A DNA stretch of 43,318 bases from Acidobacteriota bacterium (GCA_031271905.1 JAISUT010000046.1:1-43318), one strand, 5' to 3'; shown: positions 31,959-42,525, numbered from the stretch's first letter. The notes: a model not told the origin generated them from the letters alone. Made by a program: numbers and translations.

Positions 31959-34754
31959 TCAAAAGAGCCCGCCCTCCTCCACGACGCCGTGGACGTGGCT
32001 GCGGACGACGTAACGTTCGCCGTCCGTCTCGAAGGTGACCGCGCCGTGATCCATCGTCGCGAACATCCGCACGCCGTGGTTTTCCAACCGTGCGAGCGTG
32101 TCCGGCGCCGGGTGTCCGTAGGGGTTGTTGCGACCGGCGGAGATGACCGCCCAGCGGGGGCGCGCCACGTCCAAAAAATAGTCGGAGGTCGCCGTGCGGC
32201 TGCCGTGGTGCGCCACCTTCAGCAGCAGCCCCGGCGCATCCCCCAGCCCCCTGGCGTCCCACCCGCCTTCCATGGCGCGCAGGAGCGCGGTTTCGCCAGC
32301 CTTCTCCAGGTCGCCGGCGAACAGCGCCGAGAAACGCCCGTAGGACAATTGCAAGACCAGGGAGTTGGCGTTGCCGTCTGGCAACGTGGAGTCCGCCGGG
32401 GGATGGAGCGTGCGGAGGACGACCATGCCGAGGTCTTCCCGCGCCCCCGCCGCAAGCGGGCGTTCCGGGATTGCGCGCGCACGGGCGACGGCGCGCAACC
32501 GTCCCAGCGCCCCCGGGGCGGCGCCCGCCGGCGCGTAGGAGAACCCCGACACCCGGAAGTTCTTCAAAAGGGCGGGGACGCCGCCCGCATGGTCTGCGTC
32601 GGTGTGGGAAATCGCCACCCGGTCCAGGCGCGTCGTCCAGCCGTGCCAAAGGTAGCGGCTGACCACCGCCTCGCCGATGTCGAAGCCCTCGTCGCGGTCG
32701 GCGTCCCCCGCCTTGGAGAAGGAATGCAGCCCGCCGGCGTCCAGCGTCCACACCATGCCGTTCGGGAGCCGGATGACGGCCGCGTCCCCCTGCCCCACGT
32801 CTAGGAAAGTGACCGCCAGCAGCTTCGCGCCTTTGCGCCAAGGGTGGTGCGCGCCGCGCAGGAGGCCGGGCCACGGCACCGAGCCGGACGCCACGCAACC
32901 CAGCAGCAGCCCGGTGTAGAGGAACGGGACCCAGCGCGGTCGCAACCGGAACACCCCCCAGGCGAAGAGCAGCGCGACCCCCGCCAGCACCCACGCGACG
33001 GAGGGGGTTGGGCAGCGTTGCCACGCGCCGGGGATGCGCGCGGCGGCCTCGGCGACGGCGAGGAGCGACGCCGCGAGCCGTCCGGCGACCCCCATGAGGG
33101 CGTCCGTGCCCGCCCACACCGCCACCACCCCGGCGATGCCCGCCGCCAGGGTGGCGGACGAGAGCGGGACGATGGCGACGTTCGCCAGCGGGCCCACCCA
33201 GCTCAACCGGTTGAAACCGTGCGCCAGCAGCGGCTCGATCCAGAACTGCACCGCCACGGAGGCGGCGACCATGCCCCCTGTGGCGAACGCCGCCCCGCCG
33301 GCCTTGCGCAACAGCCAGAGCATGGCGGGGAGCGCCTGCGGCGGCAGGCGCTCCGCCAAGCCCTCGGCAAAGAGCTCGCACCGGAAGCGGACGCGCCGCC
33401 CGAGACGGTGCGCGCCGCCCGGTTGGGCGAAGACGCGAGCCGGGTCGCCGCAATGGCGCAGCGGCGCGGTCAAGGGGCGCAACACCCCTTCGACGAAGGG
33501 CGACGCCGTGAGGATGAGCGCGGCGACCGACAGGAACGACAGTTGGAAGCCGGTCTCGTAAAGCCAGTCCGGGTTCCAGGCGAGCAGGAGGAGCGCCGCC
33601 GCGCAAAGGATGTTCAGCGGATCGGCGCGCCGGAAGAACAACCTCCCGACGAGCAGCAGCAGGAACACCCAGAGGCAGCGTGTGACGCTGGCTTGGAAGC
33701 CGACGACGCAGGCGTAGGCGGCGACGGCCAGGGCGGACAGGAGGTGGCAGGCCCGCCCCGGCACGGACATTCGCCTGAGGGCGAGCAGCAGCAGCCCGGC
33801 CACCCAGGCGACGTGCATGCCCGAGACGACCAGGACGTGGAACGTCCCCGTGTTTTGGAACGCCTCGCGCGTCGTCGCCGCAAGGCCGGAGTAGTCGCCG
33901 ATGACAAGGCTCGCCAGGATGGCGGCGCGCTGGTCGCCCGTGCCGCCATCCCCGGCAGTCCCGCCGCGCCCGTCCGGGATGCGGGCGAGTCCGGAGCGCA
34001 CCCGACCCCGGACGATTCCGGCGAAGCGGTCGGCGATCCCGGCGCAGTCGCCCGGGATGGTTTCCAGGAGCTGCATCGACTTGGCGCGACCCGTCACGAA
34101 GACGCCGCGCCGTCCGAGGCGCGCGACCCGGTCTTCCGAGCCGGGGTTCTGATAGTTGCGAGGCGTGCGCCACACCGCCCAGCCCCTCACCCTGTCGCCG
34201 CGCGCGAGGACGGCCGGCGCGGCGTCCACGTCCGCGCCTTGGTTCCCGGCAGGGCTCCCGGCCGCGCCTTCGCCCGGGAGTCCGACGCTCAGGACGCCCT
34301 TGCCCCGCGCGGGCGTCCAGCTCCCGCCGACCTGGATGCCGTGGAACGCGACGGTGGTGACGCTGTCGGTGTCGCGCAGCTCGCCCTCCTCAAGGACGCA
34401 TCCGTCGAAGGCGAGCGGCTCGTCGAGCGGGAAGCGCCCGTCGGCGAGGAGCGCCCGCACGTCGTCGCCGGGGAAGGCGTCTCGGTGCGCCAAGGCGATC
34501 ATCAGCCCGCAGAGGGCGGTCGCCGCGAGCCCCGCCGCCCACGCCGTCGCCAAGCGCCTCCCCGTCGAATAGCCGCGCCGTAACGCCAGCCCCCCGGCGG
34601 CGGCCAGGAGGAGCGTGCCGGCGGCGAGCCCTGGGAAGCTGTATCCCGGCACGAGGCGCGCGAGCGCGACGCCCGCCCCGAACGCCAGCGCGACCGCCAC
34701 CATCGGCCGCGACGACTGGCGGCCGGCATCGATGCGAGAAAGGAAACCGGACAT
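31959..34754 (-). CDS. comEC: ComEC/Rec2 DNA-uptake channel protein
   Basis: A 931-residue polytopic membrane protein. The start at 34754 is chosen because GGGGAGG lies seven bases upstream. Order: N-terminal membrane helices with an OB-like extracytoplasmic domain, the Competence membrane domain (FHVLVVSGMHVAWVAGLLLLAL and FQASVTRCLW, family signatures), then a C-terminal metallo-beta-lactamase domain (FLDVGQGDAAVIRLPNG, SHTDADHAGGVPALL, KVAHHGSRTATSDYF). It moves single-stranded DNA through the inner membrane in natural transformation. Full length and apparently intact, so the host may be competent. No other com gene is adjacent. Confidence 0.93.
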   Translation of the reverse strand: MSGFLSRIDAGRQSSRPMVAVALAFGAGVALARLVPGYSFPGLAAGTLLLAAAGGLALRRGYSTGRRLATAWAAGLAATALCGLMIALAHRDAFPGDDVRALLADGRFPLDEPLAFDGCVLEEGELRDTDSVTTVAFHGIQVGGSWTPARGKGVLSVGLPGEGAAGSPAGNQGADVDAAPAVLARGDRVRGWAVWRTPRNYQNPGSEDRVARLGRRGVFVTGRAKSMQLLETIPGDCAGIADRFAGIVRGRVRSGLARIPDGRGGTAGDGGTGDQRAAILASLVIGDYSGLAATTREAFQNTGTFHVLVVSGMHVAWVAGLLLLALRRMSVPGRACHLLSALAVAAYACVVGFQASVTRCLWVFLLLLVGRLFFRRADPLNILCAAALLLLAWNPDWLYETGFQLSFLSVAALILTASPFVEGVLRPLTAPLRHCGDPARVFAQPGGAHRLGRRVRFRCELFAEGLAERLPPQALPAMLWLLRKAGGAAFATGGMVAASVAVQFWIEPLLAHGFNRLSWVGPLANVAIVPLSSATLAAGIAGVVAVWAGTDALMGVAGRLAASLLAVAEAAARIPGAWQRCPTPSVAWVLAGVALLFAWGVFRLRPRWVPFLYTGLLLGCVASGSVPWPGLLRGAHHPWRKGAKLLAVTFLDVGQGDAAVIRLPNGMVWTLDAGGLHSFSKAGDADRDEGFDIGEAVVSRYLWHGWTTRLDRVAISHTDADHAGGVPALLKNFRVSGFSYAPAGAAPGALGRLRAVARARAIPERPLAAGAREDLGMVVLRTLHPPADSTLPDGNANSLVLQLSYGRFSALFAGDLEKAGETALLRAMEGGWDARGLGDAPGLLLKVAHHGSRTATSDYFLDVARPRWAVISAGRNNPYGHPAPDTLARLENHGVRMFATMDHGAVTFETDGERYVVRSHVHGVVEEGGLF

Positions 34755-34830
34755 GCGCACACCTCCCCATCGACGACGCCGGCAGGGGCGGGTGGGGTGC
34801 CGGGGATGACGTTTAAAGCCGATGCGAATT

Positions 34831-36018
34831 TTACGGAGCCGTCTTCGTCAATTTCACGACGGTCTCGAAATGGTACGCCTGCGGGAACATGTCCAAGCCC
34901 GTGACCGACTCGACGCGATAGGCGTTTGCGTCCAGCGCGCCCAGGTCGCGCACCAGCGTCTGCGGGTCGCAGGAGGCGTAGACCACGGTTTCCGGGGCGA
35001 GCCGCGCGACCTCGCCCATCACGCCGGGGGCGACGCCCGAGCGCGGCGGGTCGAGCACGACGCAGTCGAAGCCGCGCCCCTGCTGCGCGCGGAGCCATGC
35101 GGCGACGTCGGCGCAGACCGCCATGACGTTCACGCGCCCAGCCTCGGCGGCGCACGTGGCGCAGCGGCGGGACGCGGCGAGGCTCCGCTCCACCGCCGTG
35201 ACCGCGCCGAAGCTCCGCGACAACGGCAACGAGAACAGCCCCACCCCGGAATAGAGGTCGAGGGCCGCGCCTCCCCCGCCGGCGCATCGCGAGACCTGCG
35301 CCGCCAGCTCCTCGACCAAGAGGTCGTTGGCCTGGAAGAACGCCCCGGGGGCGGCCTCGTAATGGAAATCGCCGACCTGCTTCCGCAGCGTCGTCCCGTC
35401 GCCCGGCCAGCCGACCACCCAGGCGTCGCCGGAACAGGCGAGGTCGATCTCACGGAAGTCGTCCCGCGTCACGCCTCCCTTGCCGGACGCGGCGCGGCGC
35501 AGCTCCCGCAACGCCTCGTTCAACGCCGGCTGGAAGAGCGGGCAACTTTCGACGTCCTGGACGGCGTGCGAACCGGCGCGAAAGAACCCGACGGACGTCT
35601 TTTCGCGGCCCAGGTGGACTTGCATGCGCGCCCGCGAGCGGTAGCCGAAGGGTTGCGGACAGGGGATCATGGCGACCTCCAGGTCGCGGGTCCCGGGCAG
35701 GCGGTGGTGGAACAGCTCTTCGAGGATGCGCCGCTTCGCCTCCACCTGGCGGGGGTATTCGAGCTGCTGCCAGTCGCAACCGCCGCATCTGGCGAAATGC
35801 GGGCAGGTCGGCGGGACGCGCCCCTCGCCCGGCCTCACCACCCGGACGATCTCGGCGCGGGCGTAGCTCTTCTTCTCGGCGACCGTGCGCACGAGGAGTT
35901 CGTCGCCGGGGACGGAGTGGGGCACGAAGACCGCCTTGCCGTCGCGCCGCCCGATGCCGTCGCCGCCGTAGACCAGCTTCTCAATGGCGATCGTGAATGC
36001 GTCCATGCCCATGTCCAT
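34831..36018 (-). CDS. 23S rRNA (uracil-5-)-methyltransferase, RlmD/RumA-like
   Basis: A 395-residue SAM-dependent m5U methyltransferase. It has an N-terminal TRAM-like domain (IEKLVYGGDGIGR), a [4Fe-4S] motif with CPHFARCGGCDWQQL (the fourth Cys is in VESCPLF), AFFQAND, LYSGVGLFSLPLS (SAM), VVLDPPRSG and the catalytic Cys in YASCDPQTL. RlmD, RlmC and TrmA are hard to tell apart by eye, and the iron-sulfur motif favours RlmD-like rRNA enzymes. It starts five bases after the upstream gene's stop, so it is coupled to that unknown gene. Confidence 0.9.
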   Translation of the reverse strand: MDMGMDAFTIAIEKLVYGGDGIGRRDGKAVFVPHSVPGDELLVRTVAEKKSYARAEIVRVVRPGEGRVPPTCPHFARCGGCDWQQLEYPRQVEAKRRILEELFHHRLPGTRDLEVAMIPCPQPFGYRSRARMQVHLGREKTSVGFFRAGSHAVQDVESCPLFQPALNEALRELRRAASGKGGVTRDDFREIDLACSGDAWVVGWPGDGTTLRKQVGDFHYEAAPGAFFQANDLLVEELAAQVSRCAGGGGAALDLYSGVGLFSLPLSRSFGAVTAVERSLAASRRCATCAAEAGRVNVMAVCADVAAWLRAQQGRGFDCVVLDPPRSGVAPGVMGEVARLAPETVVYASCDPQTLVRDLGALDANAYRVESVTGLDMFPQAYHFETVVKLTKTAP

Positions 36019-36023
36019 GCCTG

Positions 36024-36773
36024 TCAGATGCGGAACAGGCTCAGTTGCCCGACCTGGAATTTCTCCCGCACCTTGTCACGGTAAAAATCCTCCAGCCTCT
36101 TTTCGTACTCCTCCTTCGGGAGCACCCGCTTGTAGACCTTGAGGAGCTTGTCCTTCTTCGCCTCTTGCGCCCATTCCTCCGCCTCTTGGGCGGGCACCTC
36201 GGCACGCAACCCCCCGACCAGCAGTTCGTCCAAGATGCGCAAGTCGCGCTCCAGCGCCTCCGTGTCCGGTTTCCCGCCCGCCTCCAGCGCACCGGCGACC
36301 TCGTCCAGGCGGACGAGCACCCGTTCGATGTCTTCCGGCGCCCCGCATGTATATAGTTTCGCGACCAGCGTTTTTATTTCATTGGTTTTTTCAAAAAGGA
36401 ATCCGAGGATGGCGTCTTTGCCGAATTCCCCGCCGCCGCCTTCGCCGGGGGCGTCGGCGTCCGCCGTGGCGCCAGCACCGTCACCGGGCACCGCCACGGA
36501 CTCTCCGATGTGCGACTCCAAGTGGCCCGAGTACGCCTCCATGACCGCGTCGTGGCAGTAGCAGAGGCTGTTGACCCTGCCAGCACCCCCGCCCTGGCGG
36601 GCGTGGTAGCCGTCCATGGCGATGTCGATGCCGCGCAACGCGACGTGCAGGGGGACTCCCGCATCCCGCCACGAGGCGATCAGGTGCCAGTCCATGGGCG
36701 ACACGAGCAGGTGCTTGCCGCGCCGTCTGACGAAATGCTCCTCGACTTCGGTGAAGTAATTGTAGTAGTTCAT
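36024..36773 (-). CDS. conserved hypothetical protein, MNYYNYFTEVEEHF type
   Basis: A 249-residue soluble protein of unknown function; I cannot assign a domain. The start at 36773 follows GGGGAGACG. The first ~75 residues, MNYYNYFTEVEEHFVRRRG and LLVSPMDWHLIASWRDAGVPLHVALRGIDIAMDGY, look like a compact helical domain that I have the impression of seeing in other diderm genomes. A Gly/Ala/Asp-rich linker (about 115-135) precedes a second helical region, and a basic C-terminal end (KKDKLLKVYKRVLPKEEYEKRLEDFYRDKVREKF) may be coiled coil. It is coupled to the rRNA methyltransferase downstream. Confidence 0.75.
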   Translation of the reverse strand: MNYYNYFTEVEEHFVRRRGKHLLVSPMDWHLIASWRDAGVPLHVALRGIDIAMDGYHARQGGGAGRVNSLCYCHDAVMEAYSGHLESHIGESVAVPGDGAGATADADAPGEGGGGEFGKDAILGFLFEKTNEIKTLVAKLYTCGAPEDIERVLVRLDEVAGALEAGGKPDTEALERDLRILDELLVGGLRAEVPAQEAEEWAQEAKKDKLLKVYKRVLPKEEYEKRLEDFYRDKVREKFQVGQLSLFRI

Positions 36774-36887
36774 CGTCTCCCCGGGAGATTCTGCCACAAA
36801 CGAGGCGGGGAAACACCCCCCGGAAACCTTCAAAGCGCCCAAAGCCCGTCGCCCCCGCAGATTGGCGTCGGGGGCGGTGCGCCTGGT

Positions 36888-38189
36888 TCAGCGACGCGGC
36901 GGGATGGCGACGTGGCGGCGGAGGTTTTCGAACATCTGGAACTGCACCCGCGCCCGCACCAGGTTCAAGTCGGGCGGCGCGTCGGGCTCGGGCGCAAAAT
37001 AGGTGTCACCGCGCAAATAGTCGGCGAGGAAGCGCACCCCCAGCTCCAGCGCCATGATCGGCGGGGCGTCCGCCATCCACGCGGCTTCCCCGCCCTCCGG
37101 CTCGGCGGTCGCCAGGTAGCCCCGCCGCAACGCCCGGAACGCCTCGTCGTCGAAGCGCACCAGCGCCGGATCCGGCTCCCGCTCGCCGGCGGCGTTGGTC
37201 AGCGAGCGCACCATGTCGCCCCAGTCCGAGAGCCACGAGTGCGGCATGACCGTGTCCAGATCGACCAGCGCCTTGACCCTCCCCGTCACGTCGTCGAAAA
37301 GGAAGTTCTCCAGCTTGGGATCGCCGTGGACGAAGGTCGTCGCCAGCTCGCCGCTGGCGAGGGCGCGGTTAAGGGAGCATGCGTAGGATTTTTGCCCGAG
37401 CGCGAGGCGGGCGAGGCGGCGCACCTCGCCGCAGCCCCTCCTCCGGCGGTGCTCCTCCGGCGGCAGATGGACTCGGTAGAGGGGGGCGCAAGCCACCCGC
37501 AGCGTCGCATCGCCCGGCAGGAATGCGGCGGCGTCCTCCTCCGTGCGGCAACCTTGCAACACCGCTTCGAGCTGGCCGTAGTAGCCCGCCGTGTCCCGGT
37601 AGCCGGGGAGCGGGACGGCGGCGTCCGCCGGCATCCGCTCCGTCAGGCGGTGGAAGATGCCGAGTCCGCGACCCGCCTCCTGCGCGACCCGGAGTCGCGC
37701 GGAGGGGTCGGCGACTTCACCTAGGCTCCTGTAGGCGCGTGTCGCCGGGATGTAGTTCACCATCCGCCAGCAGGTCGCCCCGCCGCCTCCCCCCTCCTCG
37801 GCGGGGACTTCCAAGAACGGCTTTCCCTCCCGGGTGGGAACCAGCCGGAGCAGCTCCCACCCGCCCCCCCACCTGCGCCTGTCCGCGTCCGACAGCTCCC
37901 GGAGCGCCGCCTCCTGCGCCGCGACACATGCAACCATGGCCTCCATGACCGCCTGCGGCCTGCGAAACACCGAGGGGTTGAGCTGTTGCAGCAGGTATGC
38001 GGCGGGGCGTCCGGGCGCGTCCGGGCTTGGCGACGCGCCCACGGTGACCAGGTACGTCCGGCGGTTGATGTTCCCCTTGCGCGGAAAGTCGCAGACCTCG
38101 CCAAGGGCGGGGATGTCGAAACGCGCGGAGAGCGCCGCCGCCTCGCGCAACTCGGCCCGGGGATCGAAGGTGTCGGTGGCATCGGTCAT
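36888..38189 (-). CDS. APH-superfamily kinase (N-acetylhexosamine 1-kinase-like)
   Basis: A 433-residue protein with the aminoglycoside-phosphotransferase fold: a nucleotide-binding N-lobe with GNINRRTYLVTVG, the catalytic FVHGDPKLENFLFD (Brenner-type HxDxxxxN loop) and the metal-binding LVDLDTVMPH. The overall form and length resemble NahK-type sugar 1-kinases, which feed N-acetylhexosamine or related sugars into metabolism. An antibiotic role is unlikely for a chromosomal gene of this length. It is the first gene of the minus-strand run that continues through rRNA methyltransferase and comEC. The start is taken as the first Met; an exact site is uncertain. Confidence 0.8.
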   Translation of the reverse strand: MTDATDTFDPRAELREAAALSARFDIPALGEVCDFPRKGNINRRTYLVTVGASPSPDAPGRPAAYLLQQLNPSVFRRPQAVMEAMVACVAAQEAALRELSDADRRRWGGGWELLRLVPTREGKPFLEVPAEEGGGGGATCWRMVNYIPATRAYRSLGEVADPSARLRVAQEAGRGLGIFHRLTERMPADAAVPLPGYRDTAGYYGQLEAVLQGCRTEEDAAAFLPGDATLRVACAPLYRVHLPPEEHRRRRGCGEVRRLARLALGQKSYACSLNRALASGELATTFVHGDPKLENFLFDDVTGRVKALVDLDTVMPHSWLSDWGDMVRSLTNAAGEREPDPALVRFDDEAFRALRRGYLATAEPEGGEAAWMADAPPIMALELGVRFLADYLRGDTYFAPEPDAPPDLNLVRARVQFQMFENLRRHVAIPPRR

Positions 38190-38457
38190 CGGGGCGCCCT
38201 TTCCAAGTCCTCCTACGCTTCTCCTGTCTTCGGCGACGACGACATTATGGGGGATTTCCCCGGCGCGTCAACAACGATAACGATGTCGGCGGGATGTCGG
38301 CGGGATGTCGGTGGGCGCATGACCCGCATTGCAGGCAAAAATGCCGCCACCTATTCCTTCGATGCGGATGCTGCGGTATAGTTAGACAGTTCGGCGCTTA
38401 CCCGCGCTTTTGCAATGTCACCGTCTTTTCAAACAAACTTCAACGGGAGGAAACAGC

Positions 38458-39453
38458 ATGTCCATCAAAGTCGCCATCAACGGGTTCGGCCGCATCGGGA
38501 GGAATTTCGTCAGGTGCTCCGTCAACGACCCAGAAATCGAAGTCGTCGCCATCAACGACATCACCAAGCCGGAAACGTTGGCGCACCTGCTCAAATACGA
38601 TTCCGTCCTCGGGCGCTTCGGCAAAAGCGTCGCGGTTGACGGCGACAAGCTGGTCATCGGCGGCAAGCCGGTGAGGATTTTCAGCGAGAAAGACCCCGCC
38701 GCCCTCGACTGGAGCTCGTTGGGCGCGACGGTCGTGGTCGAGTCCACGGGGAAGTTCACCGATGGGACGGCCGCGAAGGCGCACATCAAGGGCACCGTGA
38801 AGAAGGTCGTCATCTCCGCGCCGGGCAAGAACGTGGACGGCATGTTCACCATGGGGGTCAACCACACCAGCTACGACCCGGCCAAGCACCACATCGTCTC
38901 GAACGCCTCATGCACGACGACCTGCCTCGCGCCGGTGGTCAAGGTGCTCGACGACAGCTTCGGCATCGAGGCCGGCTTCATGACCACCGTCCACAGCTAC
39001 ACCAACGACCAGAACCTGCTGGATCTGCCGCATAAGGACTTGCGCCGCGCCCGCGCCGCCGCGAGCAACATCGTCCCCAGCACCACGGGCGCCGCCAAGG
39101 CCATCGGCGAGATCCTGCCGCACCTCAAGGGCAAGCTCGACGGCTTCGCCATCCGCGTCCCCACGCCGAACGTCTCGCTGGTCGATCTCGTGGTCACGGT
39201 GAAAAAGCCCGCCTCCGCCGAGGAGGTGAACGCGGCGTTCAAGGCGGCCTCCGAAGGCGCGCTGAAGGGCTATCTGGGCTACTCGGACGAGCCGCTGGTC
39301 TCCTCCGACTACCTGCATTGCGAGTTCTCCGGCACGGTGGACGCCCTGTCCACCAAGGCGACGGCAAACCTGGTCAAGGCGGTCGCCTGGTACGACAACG
39401 AATGGGGCTACTCCTGCCGCCTTCGCGACATGGTGAAGCACGTCGCGAAATAG
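38458..39453 (+). CDS. gapA: glyceraldehyde-3-phosphate dehydrogenase
   Basis: A 331-residue glycolytic enzyme. AINGFGRIGRNFVR is the NAD-binding start, SNASCTTTCLAPV holds the catalytic Cys (about residue 151), and HSYTNDQ, PSTTGAAKA, RVPTPNVSLVDLV and WYDNEWGYSCR follow. Start 38458 follows CGGGAGGAAAC. It heads gapA-pgk-tpiA-secG, but a ~316-bp stretch with a large palindrome separates it from pgk. Confidence 0.97.
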   Translation: MSIKVAINGFGRIGRNFVRCSVNDPEIEVVAINDITKPETLAHLLKYDSVLGRFGKSVAVDGDKLVIGGKPVRIFSEKDPAALDWSSLGATVVVESTGKFTDGTAAKAHIKGTVKKVVISAPGKNVDGMFTMGVNHTSYDPAKHHIVSNASCTTTCLAPVVKVLDDSFGIEAGFMTTVHSYTNDQNLLDLPHKDLRRARAAASNIVPSTTGAAKAIGEILPHLKGKLDGFAIRVPTPNVSLVDLVVTVKKPASAEEVNAAFKAASEGALKGYLGYSDEPLVSSDYLHCEFSGTVDALSTKATANLVKAVAWYDNEWGYSCRLRDMVKHVAK

Positions 39454-39769
39454 GGCCTGTCCATAAAGGGAAGGTTTAGTGATTTAGTGATTATGGCGTG
39501 GTAGACGGCGGTTTGTAGCAGGGACGTTGCGATGCGGCGAAGCCGCGAGCTGCCGGCACCCGCCATCGTCCACGGTCGCACGGGTGCAGGGTGGTGTGGA
39601 TGCAAGGCGCGCGCCGGGCGGGCTCCGCAGGCGTACCCACGTACGTCGAGGAAGCCCGCCCAAGCAGCAACGCAGCAGACGCGCCGCCCTGCGCCCGTGC
39701 GAGATAAACGGCGGTTTGCCGGGCGGCGCGTCCGCCACGCTTCTGTTCTGAGAAAGGTGTGTGTTGGTC
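39454..39769. other. gapA-pgk intergenic region with large palindrome
   Basis: No gene is supported. It carries two 11-bp direct repeats ACGGCGGTTTG (39505-39515 and 39708-39718) that bracket the palindromic element listed separately. Frames seen here are repeat translations. Confidence 0.6.
39576..39702. repeat. large imperfect palindrome (REP/MITE-like)
   Basis: TCGCACGGGTGCAGGG (39576-39591) pairs with CCCTGCGCCCGTGCGA (39687-39702) with one mismatch. An inner stem, GGGCGGGCT (39616-39624), pairs with AGCCCGCCC (39653-39661). The 28-base loop holds GCGTACCCACGTACG. The RNA would form a long stem-loop between gapA and pgk, so it could slow RNA decay or uncouple the two genes; this is inference. 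Confidence 0.75.
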
Positions 39770-40945
<1,176 letters not shown>

Positions 40946-40993
40946 GGGAACCTCGAACCGGCGCGTTTTTACGGGGTGCGGTGCGGCACCCCG
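40946..40993 (+). other. half repeat end and hairpin after pgk
   Basis: GGGAACCTCG (40946-40955) looks like one end of the inverted-repeat element, without a clear partner. It is followed by a perfect 8-bp stem CGGGGTGC (40972-40979) / GCACCCCG (40986-40993). No T-run of terminator strength follows, so it may be an RNA-processing or attenuation structure between pgk and tpiA. Confidence 0.5.
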
Positions 40994-41068
40994 CTTTGGG
41001 GCGAGGCGCTTGCCGTCGCCTTTGCTTGAAAACCGAGCCGACGATACGCAACGGAGCTGGAGGTCGTC

Positions 41069-41833
41069 ATGAGAAGACCGGTCATCGCGGGAAACTGGAA
41101 GATGCATAAGACCTTGGCGGAGGCGCGGGCGCTGGCGCGCGCGGTCAGGAATGGATGTGCGGAAAGCGCGGATGGCGCGGCGGACCGGGAGGTCGTCCTC
41201 GCGCCGCCGTTCACCGCGTTGGCGGCGGTCGCCGGGGAGCTGGAAGGCGGTGCCGTCTCCCTTGCCGCGCAGAACGCCCACTGGGAAGACAAGGGGGCGT
41301 TCACTGGCGAAGTCAGTCTGCCGATGCTCAAGGACGTCGGCTGCGGCATGGTCATCGTCGGCCACTCCGAGCGAAGGCAATATTGCGGCGAGACCGACGC
41401 GGTGGTCAACCGCAAGGTGCTGGCGACGCTCAAGGCGGGCATGCAACCGATAGTCTGCATTGGCGAGACCTTGGCGGAAAGGGAGGCGGGGAGGCATGAG
41501 TCCGTTGTGGCGGAACAGCTTGCCGCCGGACTTGCCAACTTGACACCCGGTGGCCTCTTGCGTATTATTCTCGCCTACGAACCGGTATGGGCAATAGGTA
41601 CCGGTCGGACGGCGTCCCCGGAAATCGCGCAAGAGATGCACGCCTGCATCCGCAAGCGGCTGGCGGAGGGGTTCGGGACAAGTGCCGGAGAGGTTCGCAT
41701 TTTATACGGCGGTAGCGTCAAGCCCGACAACGTGGACGCTTTGATGCGCCAGCCGGACATCGACGGAGCCTTGGTGGGAGGGGCGTGTTTGGAGGCGGAA
41801 AGCTTCCTGCGCATCGTGCGCTTCCAGCCATGA
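41069..41833 (+). CDS. tpiA: triosephosphate isomerase
   Basis: A 254-residue enzyme with AGNWKMHKT (Lys), VIVGHSERRQY (catalytic His), LAYEPVWAIGTGRTA (catalytic Glu) and YGGSVKPDN. Start 41069 follows GGAGGTCG. Part of the triose-phosphate segment of glycolysis with gapA and pgk; secG lies 48 bp downstream. Confidence 0.97.
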   Translation: MRRPVIAGNWKMHKTLAEARALARAVRNGCAESADGAADREVVLAPPFTALAAVAGELEGGAVSLAAQNAHWEDKGAFTGEVSLPMLKDVGCGMVIVGHSERRQYCGETDAVVNRKVLATLKAGMQPIVCIGETLAEREAGRHESVVAEQLAAGLANLTPGGLLRIILAYEPVWAIGTGRTASPEIAQEMHACIRKRLAEGFGTSAGEVRILYGGSVKPDNVDALMRQPDIDGALVGGACLEAESFLRIVRFQP

Positions 41834-41881
41834 GCCCCGGCGGTGGTCGCCATCTGGAAAGCGGGTTCTAAGGGAAGGGAA

Positions 41882-42340
41882 ATGCTCTATTACGCGGTAG
41901 TGGCGTTGCATGTCATCGTATGCATCATTTTAGTGCTGGTCGTGCTCTTGCAGTCTGGCAAAGGAGCCGACTTGGCGGGTGCTTTTGGCGGCGGCGCGAC
42001 GCAGACGGCTTTCGGCAGCCGCGGGCCGGCGTCGTTCCTGTCGCGCATGACGACGGTTGCGGCCGTGATTTTCATGGTGACCAGCGTCGGATTGTCGATG
42101 ATGACGGAACGGCGTGCGGCGGACGACAGCTCGATCTTGGACACCGGCAAGGCGACGGTGCAGGAGGAGAAGAAGCAGGAGGGTGCAGACGGCAAGTCTG
42201 ACAACGCCGCACCTTCGCCTGCGCAGATCGAAGAGCAGATGAGGCAGATACAAGAAAAGCAGCAGTCCGCGCCGGCAACGACGCCGACGCCGGACAATGC
42301 GGCGCCTGACGCGGCGGCTCCGGCTGAAGGGAACCGCTGA
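41882..42340 (+). CDS. secG: preprotein translocase subunit SecG
   Basis: A 152-residue inner-membrane protein. It has two membrane helices (MLYYAVVALHVIVCIILVLVVLLQSGKG and the MTTVAAVIFMVTSVGLSMM region) and the signature GADLAGAFGGGATQTAFGSRG in between. The tail from about residue 75 is long, Glu/Lys/Ala-rich and variable, as in many SecG. Start 41882 follows GGGAAGGG. Its last codons and stop (42338-42340) lie inside a GGGAACC repeat element, so that element may have supplied the stop. Confidence 0.94.
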   Translation: MLYYAVVALHVIVCIILVLVVLLQSGKGADLAGAFGGGATQTAFGSRGPASFLSRMTTVAAVIFMVTSVGLSMMTERRAADDSSILDTGKATVQEEKKQEGADGKSDNAAPSPAQIEEQMRQIQEKQQSAPATTPTPDNAAPDAAAPAEGNR

Positions 42341-42450
42341 AAAGCTCGCAGACAAGGCGTCGCCGCGGATCGAAAAGCGGAGTTTGCCGAGGCAAATGAG
42401 CGTTTTCGATCAAGGCGCAACACAGTATCCGGAGTCTTTCGCAGGTTCCC
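42329..42450 (+). repeat. GGGAACC inverted-repeat element, long form
   Basis: 122 bp beginning GGGAACCGCTGAAAAGC and ending CTTTCGCAGGTTCCC, with the same inner segment as 17092-17211 (AAAAGCGGAGTTTGCCGAGG). It contains the secG stop codon. Confidence 0.85.
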
Positions 42451-42525
42451 TGAAAAGCCTGCGGAGACGCCTGCCAGCAATAGATTTGCGGTGGGATAGA
42501 GGTTTTCTAGGAAATAGTTTTACAA

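Noticed and set aside
31816-34173. 785-residue minus-strand open frame over comEC
   Set aside because: Arg/Gly/Ala-rich out-of-frame shadow; the other frame has ComEC and metallo-beta-lactamase motifs.
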